From NCBI GenBank assembly GCA_051870875.1, contig JBJECG010000005.1, forward strand, positions 1-16,190: 16,190 nt of DNA, in the 5' to 3' direction. This document shows positions 1 through 7,018 of the stretch, in pieces (within the stretch, counting starts at the first letter, position 1; each line of letters begins with the position of its first letter). The DNA is from Aphodosoma sp051870875 (GTDB lineage Bacteria > Bacteroidota > Bacteroidia > Bacteroidales > Paludibacteraceae). Under the pieces are notes generated by a model. The model made no database searches. It was given only the letters and a program-made list of their open reading frames with translations, and was not told where the DNA came from. The position numbers and the translations under genes are program-made.

Positions 1-4
1 CACT

Positions 5-904
5 ATGCACAGAGCAGGGTTTGTAAACATTGTCGGCAATCCTAATGTCGGCAAATCGACATTGATGAATGTCCTTGTCGGCGAACGTATTTCCATCATC
101 ACATCAAAAGCCCAAACTACCCGTCACCGTATAATGGGTATCGTCAATGGAGAAGACTTCCAGATTGTATATTCCGACACTCCAGGTGTATTGAAACCCA
201 ACTACAAGTTGCAAGAATCAATGCTCGAATTTTCGCAGTCGGCACTGTCGGATGCCGATGTGCTTCTGTATGTGACCGATGTTGTGGATACTCCTGAGAA
301 GAATGCCTTCTTTCTGGACAAAGTCAAACGGGCCGACCATCTGAAAACGATTTTGATCATCAACAAGATCGACCTCATAGACCAACCACGTCTGGAAGAG
401 ATGGTTGATTTTTGGCACAAAGAATTACCCAATGCCGAGATATTTCCGATCTCAGCGCAGGAAAAATTCAATATAGAACCTCTTTTCAAGCGTATAAAGG
501 AACTTTTGCCGGACTCACCTCCTTTTTTCGACAAAGATGCCTTGACCGACAAGCCTGAACGTTTTTTTGTCACTGAAATTATCCGTGAGAAAATTCTGCT
601 CAACTATGACAAGGAGATACCGTACTCAGTGGAAGTGGCGGTAGAAGAATTCAAAGAAGGAGACCGTCTGATACGTATAAGTGCCGTCATATATTGCGAG
701 CGAGAGTCTCAAAAAGGAATAATTATCGGCAAACAGGGTGCGGCACTCCGCAAAGTGGGAATAGAGGCTCGTCATGACATCGAAGCATTTTTCGGCAAGA
801 AAGTGTTCCTGCAGATGTTTGTAAAGGTGGAGAAAGACTGGCGAAACAGGGAACGCAAACTGCGCAGTTTCGGGTATCAACTTGAACACAAACAGGAAGA
901 CTAA
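5..904 (+). CDS. era: GTPase Era, ribosome small-subunit assembly
   Basis: Era is a GTPase that binds the 3' end of 16S rRNA and helps mature the 30S subunit; it acts in the cytoplasm and at the inner membrane face. The 299 residues match the family's usual length of about 300. The G domain shows G1 GNPNVGKS (11-18), G3 DTPG (58-61), G4 NKID (120-123) and G5 SAQ (150-152). The C-terminal KH RNA-binding domain carries GIIIGKQG (238-245), followed by the family's FLQMFVKVEKDWR segment (268-280). The ATG at 5 puts the P-loop at the normal distance from the N-terminus. Only four bases precede it, so its own upstream signals are outside the window. It is followed after 159 bases by der, an arrangement common in Bacteroidetes. 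Identification is secure. Confidence 0.97.
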   Translation: MHRAGFVNIVGNPNVGKSTLMNVLVGERISIITSKAQTTRHRIMGIVNGEDFQIVYSDTPGVLKPNYKLQESMLEFSQSALSDADVLLYVTDVVDTPEKNAFFLDKVKRADHLKTILIINKIDLIDQPRLEEMVDFWHKELPNAEIFPISAQEKFNIEPLFKRIKELLPDSPPFFDKDALTDKPERFFVTEIIREKILLNYDKEIPYSVEVAVEEFKEGDRLIRISAVIYCERESQKGIIIGKQGAALRKVGIEARHDIEAFFGKKVFLQMFVKVEKDWRNRERKLRSFGYQLEHKQED

Positions 905-1063
905 CCAATAAGCGGTTCACAATCCGTTATTTTTCTTTGGTTTCAGACCGTTTACCGCTTTTGAATGCAATGCAGCCGCGTTCTGCCCTGCATTTCACAG
1001 AAGTTACGGTATTGCCCGGGAAGGGTGGCTTCGGCGGTCATAGCATTAAAAACAATTGACAAT

Positions 1064-2374
1064 ATGAGTAACTTAGTAGCTATTGTAGGCCGCCCAAATG
1101 TGGGAAAGTCTACGTTGTTCAATCGTCTGACCAAATCGCACAGTGCCATTGTCAACGATGAGGCCGGCACGACACGGGACCGCCAATACGGTCTGGCTGA
1201 ATGGTGCGGACATGATTTTTCAGTAATCGACACAGGAGGTTGGGTCGTAAATTCAGAAGATGTATTTGAGGAAGAAATCAACCGCCAAGTAGCCATAGCC
1301 ATAGAGGAAGCTGATGTGATAATGTTTGTAGTAGATGTGGCAAGCGGCATTACCGATCTTGATTATCATGTGGCAAAGATACTCCGTACGTCATGTAAAA
1401 ATGTCGTTTTGGTTGCCAACAAGGTCGATACTTTTGACTTGCAGTATCAGGCAGCCGAATTTTATGCACTTGGTCTCGGAGATCCCTACATAATGTCAGC
1501 TGTCAACGGTTTGGGGTCAGGAGAGCTACTTGACCATCTGGTCACATTTTTCAAACAGGACAATACGGAAAACCTGGAAGAACTGCCTCGATTTGCGGTG
1601 GTAGGCCGTCCCAATGCCGGCAAATCATCAATAATCAATGCTTTCATCGGAGAGAACCGCCATATTGTCACCGACATTGCCGGCACAACGCGCGATTCCA
1701 TATTTGCGCGTTACAACAAATTCGGCCACGATTTTTATCTTGTCGACACCGCCGGTATAAGAAAGAAGTCGAAGGTAACGGAAGACATTGAATATTATTC
1801 TGTCATCAGAGCCATCAGAGCCATTGAAAATTCCGATGTATGTATCCTCATGATTGATGCTACCCGCGGCATCGAAAGTCAGGATCTGAATATATTCTCG
1901 CTTATCCAGAAAAACCGCAAGGGACTGGTGGTTTGTGTCAACAAATGGGATCTGATTGAAGAAAAGACGGCAAAAGACATCAAACGTTACGAAAATGCCA
2001 TTCGGGAACGGCTGTCCCCGTTTACCGATTTTCCGATCATCTTTACTTCGGCCGTCACCAAACAACGTATATACAAAGTGGTGGAGACAGCTCTCCAGGT
2101 ATATGAAAACAAAAAACGCCGTATACCAACATCCACACTCAATGATTTCTTCCTGCCACTCATAGAAAATTATCCGCCTCCTGCATACAAAGGCAAATAC
2201 ATAAAGGTGAAATATGTAATGCAACTACCTGACACGCAAGTTCCCACTTTTGTCTTTTTTGCCAATCTCCCGCAATACATCAAACCTCCGTACCTACGTT
2301 TTCTGGAAAACAAGCTTCGTGAGCATTGGGAGTTCCACGGTACCCCAATCCTCCTGTTTCCACGACAGAAGTAA
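1064..2374 (+). CDS. der: GTPase Der (EngA), ribosome large-subunit assembly
   Basis: Der is the double-GTPase assembly factor of the 50S subunit. Both G domains are intact. Domain 1 has GRPNVGKST (9-17), DTGG (56-59) and NKVD (119-122). Domain 2 has GRPNAGKSS (181-189), DTAGIRKKS (228-236) and NKWD (293-296). A KH-like C-terminal domain follows (about 350-436). I place the start at ATG 1064, giving 436 residues, the family's usual length, with the P-loop nine residues in. The open frame extends back to an ATG at 965, but those 33 codons (Cys- and Arg-rich) do not resemble Der. The 159 bases before the gene contain no promoter I recognise, so it may be co-transcribed with era. There is no Shine-Dalgarno, only an A-rich stretch before the ATG. 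A strong hairpin lies 58 bases after the stop. Confidence 0.97.
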   Translation: MSNLVAIVGRPNVGKSTLFNRLTKSHSAIVNDEAGTTRDRQYGLAEWCGHDFSVIDTGGWVVNSEDVFEEEINRQVAIAIEEADVIMFVVDVASGITDLDYHVAKILRTSCKNVVLVANKVDTFDLQYQAAEFYALGLGDPYIMSAVNGLGSGELLDHLVTFFKQDNTENLEELPRFAVVGRPNAGKSSIINAFIGENRHIVTDIAGTTRDSIFARYNKFGHDFYLVDTAGIRKKSKVTEDIEYYSVIRAIRAIENSDVCILMIDATRGIESQDLNIFSLIQKNRKGLVVCVNKWDLIEEKTAKDIKRYENAIRERLSPFTDFPIIFTSAVTKQRIYKVVETALQVYENKKRRIPTSTLNDFFLPLIENYPPPAYKGKYIKVKYVMQLPDTQVPTFVFFANLPQYIKPPYLRFLENKLREHWEFHGTPILLFPRQK

Positions 2375-2431
2375 AGTTCAGACCATGTGACGATGTCAGG
2401 CAACGCATATTACCGTATCATTGCCTACAAC

Positions 2432-2487
2432 AAAAACACAAAACACGGAAATTAATTTTACGATTAATCTTCGTGTTTTGTGTTTTT
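2432..2487 (+). terminator. Long hairpin terminator after der
   Basis: AAAAACACAAAACACG (2432-2447) is exactly complementary to CGTGTTTTGTGTTTTT (2472-2487), a 16-bp perfect stem. It continues inward with a G-T pair, an A-T pair, one mismatch (2450/2469) and six more pairs (2451-2456 with 2463-2468), leaving a loop of about six bases at 2457-2462. The 3' arm ends in a T run, which is the form of an intrinsic terminator. Because the 5' arm begins with an A run, it could also end transcription from the other strand, but no gene converges here. Confidence 0.85.
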
Positions 2488-2499
2488 ATATTATCTTTG
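2470..2499 (+). promoter_or_regulatory. Probable promoter for ligA operon
   Basis: TATCTTTG at 2492-2499 is a full match to the Bacteroidetes -7 element TAnnTTTG. The -33 element is imperfect: TTCG at 2470-2473, with an 18-base spacer. It lies in the 3' arm of the der terminator hairpin. Transcription would begin near 2505, giving a leader of about 100 bases before ligA. The -7 part is convincing and the -33 part is weak. Confidence 0.6.
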
Positions 2500-2606
2500 C
2501 GGATAAATGGAGAATAGTTGAATATTCGATTGATTCCTTGTCATTGTCAGTAATGGGAATCACAATACCGTATCGATGTTTGGGTACCTGTTTTTAGTTT
2601 GATATT

Positions 2607-4601
2607 ATGAATGCCGAGATAGACAGTCTGCGAGCGGAGTTGCGCGAACATGAGTATAACTACTATGTAAAAAATGCACCCACAATCAGCGACAAAGAAT
2701 TTGATGACAAGATGCACCGCCTTGAAACATTGGAAGCGGAACATCCGGAATGTTTCGATCCAAACAGTCCTACGCAACGTGTAGGCAGCGATTTGGGGAC
2801 ATCGGGTTTTGTACAGCGTGCACACCAATATCCTATGTTGTCGCTGGGCAATACGTATTCAGAAGGCGAAATCGACGAATGGCTGACCCGTGTACGCACG
2901 GCCATAGGCCATGATGCGGATATTGTATGCGAATTGAAGTTTGATGGTACGAGTATATCGTTGATCTATGAAAACGGGTGTCTGACCCAAGCCCTTACGC
3001 GAGGTGACGGTATGCGAGGCGATGATGTGACCGCGAATGTACGCACCATCAGAAACGTGCCGCTGGTACTCTCAGGCGACTACCCGGACAAAGTGGAGCT
3101 GCGCGGTGAAATACTGCTGCCGTGGGATGAATTTGACCGTCTGAACCAACAGCGCAGCGAACGCGAAGAGCCTCTATTTGCCAATCCCCGCAATGCCGCT
3201 TCCGGTACGCTGAAACTGCTCAATCCGCGTCAGGTATCCGCCCGCAAACTCATGGCTTCCGTCTACTATATGCTTGGAGAGCAACTGCCTTGCGACAACC
3301 ATTTCGGATGTATGATAAAGGCGCGCGAATGGGGTTTGCCCGTATCAGACACCATGCGTCTGTGCAAGAGCGTAGAAGAAGTGACGGAGTTCATCAATTA
3401 TTGGGACATTGCCCGCCGGAAATTGCAGGTTGCCACAGACGGCATCGTGCTGAAAGTCAACAATCTCTTATTACAGCGCAATTTGGGTTTTACCGCCAAG
3501 ACGCCACGCTGGGCCATTGCATACAAGTTTCAGGCAGAACGTGCCTTGACCAAACTTCTCGGAATAAGTTACCAAGTAGGCCGGACCGGAGCGGTGACTC
3601 CGGTTGCCAATCTCGAACCTGTATGGCTGTCAGGAACTACAGTACGCCGGGCTTCGCTGCATAACGCCGACATAATAGCTTCGCTCGATCTGCATGCAGG
3701 AGACATGGTATTTGTGGAAAAGGGCGGCGAAATCATACCGAAAATAACAGGGACTGATGTGGCACAACGAAACGCGGATGCGGAACCAGTCCATTTTATT
3801 TCCCATTGTCCGGAATGCGGAACAGCGTTGGTGCGTGACGAAGGAGAAGCCGCTTACCGTTGTCCCAACGAAAGCGGATGTCCTCCTCAGATTTGCGGCA
3901 GAATAGAACATTTTGTCAGCCGCAAGGCCATGAATATAGACGGGCTTGGAGAGGAAACCATAGATTTGCTGTACCGGAACCGTCTGGTAAATTCCGTTGC
4001 AGACTTGTATGACTTGAAAGTGGAACAGTTATCGCAATTGGAACGGATAGGAGTGAAATCCGCCCAAAATATCATCAATGGTATAAGGGAATCGACTGAA
4101 GTGCCGTTCGCCCGTGTGCTGTTTGCACTCGGCATACGTTATGTAGGTCAGACTGTGGCAAAAAAACTGGCCGATGCATTCGGGTCGGCAGACAAGCTTG
4201 GCAAGGCATCGTACGATGATTTGGTAGCCGTGGACGAAATAGGCAGTTCGATAGCCACAAGTGTGATGAACTATTTTGCAGATTCTGGAAATATATCGCT
4301 TCTGTCGAGATTGAAAGCAGCCGGAGTACAGATGGAATCCAATATAACCCACTCTTCGCTGTCGGACAAGTTGGCCGGGCAGTCGATAGTGATAAGCGGC
4401 ACATTCAGCCACCATTCCCGTGACGAATACAAAGTCTTGATAGAAGCCCACGGAGGCAGGAATGCAGGCAGTCTGTCGGCCAAGACCTCATTCCTGCTTG
4501 CCGGAGATAACATGGGGCCTGCCAAATTGGAGAAGGCAACCAAGTTGGGGATAAGGATAATGTCGGAGCAGGAATTCCTCGAACTGACAGGCGAGATATA
4601 G
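2607..4601 (+). CDS. ligA: NAD+-dependent DNA ligase LigA
   Basis: LigA seals nicks in duplex DNA during replication and repair, using NAD+. The order is: domain Ia (1-60) with YNYYV and the S-D-K-E-F-D segment; the adenylation domain, with the AMP-accepting lysine K111 in the motif KFDG; the OB fold (about 310-395); a four-cysteine zinc finger, C401-x2-C404-x14-C419-x5-C425, the same spacing I recall for E. coli LigA; helix-hairpin-helix repeats (about 440-575); and a C-terminal BRCT domain (about 588-664). At 664 residues it is full length. The start at ATG 2607 gives the usual short N-terminus before the YYV motif. No Shine-Dalgarno is seen. It heads a run of five closely spaced genes. All catalytic features look intact. 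Confidence 0.97.
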   Translation: MNAEIDSLRAELREHEYNYYVKNAPTISDKEFDDKMHRLETLEAEHPECFDPNSPTQRVGSDLGTSGFVQRAHQYPMLSLGNTYSEGEIDEWLTRVRTAIGHDADIVCELKFDGTSISLIYENGCLTQALTRGDGMRGDDVTANVRTIRNVPLVLSGDYPDKVELRGEILLPWDEFDRLNQQRSEREEPLFANPRNAASGTLKLLNPRQVSARKLMASVYYMLGEQLPCDNHFGCMIKAREWGLPVSDTMRLCKSVEEVTEFINYWDIARRKLQVATDGIVLKVNNLLLQRNLGFTAKTPRWAIAYKFQAERALTKLLGISYQVGRTGAVTPVANLEPVWLSGTTVRRASLHNADIIASLDLHAGDMVFVEKGGEIIPKITGTDVAQRNADAEPVHFISHCPECGTALVRDEGEAAYRCPNESGCPPQICGRIEHFVSRKAMNIDGLGEETIDLLYRNRLVNSVADLYDLKVEQLSQLERIGVKSAQNIINGIRESTEVPFARVLFALGIRYVGQTVAKKLADAFGSADKLGKASYDDLVAVDEIGSSIATSVMNYFADSGNISLLSRLKAAGVQMESNITHSSLSDKLAGQSIVISGTFSHHSRDEYKVLIEAHGGRNAGSLSAKTSFLLAGDNMGPAKLEKATKLGIRIMSEQEFLELTGEI

Positions 4602-4651
4602 AAATACAACAAATACCAATGGCAATCAGGTGTTGCCAAAACAATAATAAG

Positions 4652-5170
4652 ATGACAGCTATCCAACGATTTTTCTTCCGTCGCAAGCAAGCCGAACACC
4701 CTCATACGCCATGTTACGTGTCATGGGACAAAGTAGAGAGGTTGTTGCTGTTGTTCGATGCGGGAGACACCGCGTTGCCACAGGCTGTGGCTTTGGTCAG
4801 ATCGGTACAGGCGGAAGGCAAAAAAGTCAGGGCATTCTATTATGCCGAGAAATATCCACAGTATGAGGTACAGACTGACGACTTGACCATAATATGCCGT
4901 AAAGATACCGACTTAATACGCAGGCCCAAAAGCAATCCGGTGAAAGACGCTCCGGAATTCGACATCGTGATAGACCTGACGTTCCGTCATTGTCTGCCGT
5001 TGCATTACATAGCGGTTTGGGCAAAATCGAAAATGATATGCGGTTCCCAGTCTGAAGACAAAAAACTTATTGACTATGATTTCGAAATAGCACTGTACGG
5101 CAATGACAGAAAACCGGAATATCTGTTGCAGCAGACAGTGAAGTATCTGAAAATGATAAAAAGCGAATAA
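4652..5170 (+). CDS. DUF6913-like conserved hypothetical protein
   Basis: A small soluble protein of 172 residues of unknown function. It resembles a Bacteroidetes-restricted family that I recall as DUF6913, often found near dapA or ligA; the assignment is from memory. Visible features are a basic N-terminus (FFFRRK), a hydrophobic strand (RLLLLFDAG), then FDIVIDLT, PLHYIAVWAKSKM and a closing DYDFEIAL segment, an alternating pattern that suggests an alpha/beta fold. There is no signal peptide or membrane segment. I chose ATG 4652 because MTAIQRFFFRRK resembles the family's N-terminus; an in-frame ATG at 4619 would add 11 residues. The gene starts 50 bases after ligA and ends 3 bases before the next gene, so it is probably co-transcribed with both. 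Confidence 0.65.
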   Translation: MTAIQRFFFRRKQAEHPHTPCYVSWDKVERLLLLFDAGDTALPQAVALVRSVQAEGKKVRAFYYAEKYPQYEVQTDDLTIICRKDTDLIRRPKSNPVKDAPEFDIVIDLTFRHCLPLHYIAVWAKSKMICGSQSEDKKLIDYDFEIALYGNDRKPEYLLQQTVKYLKMIKSE

Positions 5171-5173
5171 GCC

Positions 5174-6079
5174 ATGGCCATACTATCTGATACCATCCTA
5201 TTGTCATATCGTGTACGGACGGCTGCTGCAATAGTTCTATTGCTGTCTGTTTCAGTATTATGCCGTGCGCAACTGCTGTACCGTATCACATCGCCGCATA
5301 CAAAGCATACAAGTTATATTTTTGCCACCCACCACGCAGTCCCCGTATCGTCGCTCAGAAATATCGACGGAGTATTCAGATGTTACAACTCATGCGACGC
5401 CGTGATTGGAGAGATAGTTCTCGATGAAGATTCTGTGGCGCTCCGCATGGCTTCTGAAGCACAGATGGCATCAAGCATATCAGAACTTTTGAACAAGTCA
5501 GACTACGATTTTGTAGATTCGGTATTGAAGGCCACTGCAGGTTTGCGACTTTCACAAGTTGCCTATATGCGTCCGGCCATGATTGAGAACATCTTCTATC
5601 TGTCGTTATTCGAACAGCTGTTTCCCGGCGGAACCGATGACGCACAGATGGACTCATTCTTCCAGCAGGCAGCCTTACAACAGGGCAAACCGGTGTATGG
5701 ACTGGAAAGTGCCGATGAACAGTTGCAACTTCTGTTTCATACCAACACTGTGCAGCAGCAGGCAAAACAGTTGGTTTCCACAATCCGCAATGCATCACGT
5801 CTGCCGTTGGAAATAAGCCGTTTGAACGAACTCTACCTGTCAGAAAACCTCGATTCGCTATACCGTTGGTCTGTCGATGTCGAGGGCATGACCCCCGACG
5901 AATACAAACGCATGGTCACTGACCGCAATCGTCTATGGGTTGAACGGCTGGACAATATGCTAAAACACGAACCGTGTTTCATAGCTGTCGGAGCCCTGCA
6001 TCTGCCAGGAACGGAAGGTCTGCTATCCATGTTGGAGCGTAAAGGCTACCGCATCAAAGCGGAGGAACGTAAAAAATAA
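5174..6079 (+). CDS. Secreted TraB/GumN-like (Tiki-type) protein
   Basis: A 301-residue exported protein of the TraB/GumN superfamily, which includes the eukaryotic Tiki metalloproteases; the substrate of bacterial members is unknown. The N-terminus has a basic stretch, a hydrophobic core (about 16-29) and a likely signal peptidase I site after A32 (LCRA|Q). C30 lacks a lipobox context, so I do not call it a lipoprotein. Family landmarks are ATHH (51-54) after a hydrophobic strand, a conserved GE (79-80), GLES (176-179), RNRLW (251-255) and VGALHLPG (272-279) with H276, the C-terminal family signature. The first landmark reads ATHH where I would expect G-T-x-H, with alanine for glycine. It starts 3 bases after the preceding gene. 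Confident for family, not for activity. Confidence 0.82.
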   Translation: MAILSDTILLSYRVRTAAAIVLLLSVSVLCRAQLLYRITSPHTKHTSYIFATHHAVPVSSLRNIDGVFRCYNSCDAVIGEIVLDEDSVALRMASEAQMASSISELLNKSDYDFVDSVLKATAGLRLSQVAYMRPAMIENIFYLSLFEQLFPGGTDDAQMDSFFQQAALQQGKPVYGLESADEQLQLLFHTNTVQQQAKQLVSTIRNASRLPLEISRLNELYLSENLDSLYRWSVDVEGMTPDEYKRMVTDRNRLWVERLDNMLKHEPCFIAVGALHLPGTEGLLSMLERKGYRIKAEERKK

Positions 6080-6113
6080 ATTTTGCATTATATATAACCG
6101 GACATCAATCTAT

Positions 6114-6998
6114 ATGTTTACCAATAAATTAGTGGGAATGGGCGTTGCCCTTATCACACCTTTCAAACCGGACTTTTCCGTTGATTACGAAGCTCTTGAA
6201 CGATTGGTCGAATTTCAGATAGCCAACGGCACCGACTATTTGGTAGTGCTTGGCACAACCGGAGAGAACCCGACACTCAATGCAGACGAAAAGTCCCATA
6301 TCCTGGATACAGTCATAAGGGTCAATGCCGGCCGGTTACCAGTCGTTCTGGGCATAGGCGGCAACAATACAATGGCCATAGCAGAGCAAATACGCAACAC
6401 CGATTTATGTCATGTCGATGCCATCCTGAGCGTTGCGCCATACTACAATAAGCCATCGCAAGAAGGTCTGTACCAACACTATAGTACCATAGCGCGCAGT
6501 ACCAATATGCCTATAATACTCTACAACGTACCAGGGCGCACAGGCGTGAACATATCGGCGCAGACCACACTCAGGCTGGCAAACGAACACCAAAATATAG
6601 TGGCAATCAAAGAAGCATCCGGCAATTTCAAGCAGATTGACGACATCATAAAGAACAAGCCGGAGAATTTCATGGTAATTTCAGGCGATGACGGCATTAC
6701 ATTTCCACTTATCACACTCGGAGCCGTAGGAGTGATTTCGGTTGTCGGAAATGCCTTTCCTCGTGAATTCAGCCGTATGGTGCGACTTGCCCTACGCGGC
6801 GACTTGCAGGGAGCCCGCAGCATACATTATCGATTTGTGGAGATGATAGACTTGCTTTTTGTTGACGGCAATCCGGCCGGAGTAAAGAGCATTCTCTCTT
6901 GTATGGGTTTGATACATAACGTACTCCGTTTGCCGTTAGTTCCCACTACAACCAATACGCACGACAGATTGGAACAGTTTTTGTCGTCATTGCAATGA
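6114..6998 (+). CDS. dapA: 4-hydroxy-tetrahydrodipicolinate synthase
   Basis: DapA condenses pyruvate with aspartate semialdehyde, the first committed step toward lysine and meso-diaminopimelate for peptidoglycan. The 294-residue TIM barrel is standard length. GTTGE (47-51) corresponds to the pyruvate-carboxylate threonines. PYYNKPSQEG (109-118) carries the paired tyrosines. YNVPGRTG (137-144) supplies the catalytic tyrosine Y137 and the substrate-binding arginine R142. AIKEASG (164-170) contains the Schiff-base lysine K166. These match E. coli Y133, R138 and K161. The start at ATG 6114 gives a normal N-terminus. The 34-base gap to the upstream gene and 20-base gap to the next suggest operon membership. 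No promoter matching the phylum consensus is seen in the gap. Confidence 0.97.
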   Translation: MFTNKLVGMGVALITPFKPDFSVDYEALERLVEFQIANGTDYLVVLGTTGENPTLNADEKSHILDTVIRVNAGRLPVVLGIGGNNTMAIAEQIRNTDLCHVDAILSVAPYYNKPSQEGLYQHYSTIARSTNMPIILYNVPGRTGVNISAQTTLRLANEHQNIVAIKEASGNFKQIDDIIKNKPENFMVISGDDGITFPLITLGAVGVISVVGNAFPREFSRMVRLALRGDLQGARSIHYRFVEMIDLLFVDGNPAGVKSILSCMGLIHNVLRLPLVPTTTNTHDRLEQFLSSLQ

Positions 6999-7018
6999 CC
7001 GGTACGAAATAAGTGGCA

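Noticed and set aside
910..960. AAGCGGT/ACCGCTT inverted repeat between era and der as a terminator
   Set aside because: The stem is only 7 bp around a 37-base loop without inner pairing, and era and der are usually co-transcribed.
965..1063. Extended N-terminus of der from ATG 965
   Set aside because: The 33 extra residues are Cys-rich and unlike Der, and ATG 1064 gives the family's exact length and P-loop position.
1628..2224. 198-codon open frame antisense to der
   Set aside because: It lies wholly inside the well-supported der gene on the opposite strand and is explained by der codon usage; no family resemblance.
7013..7018. GTG at 7013 as the start of the TPR gene
   Set aside because: Two ATG codons follow at 7019 and 7022 and give a cleaner signal peptide start.
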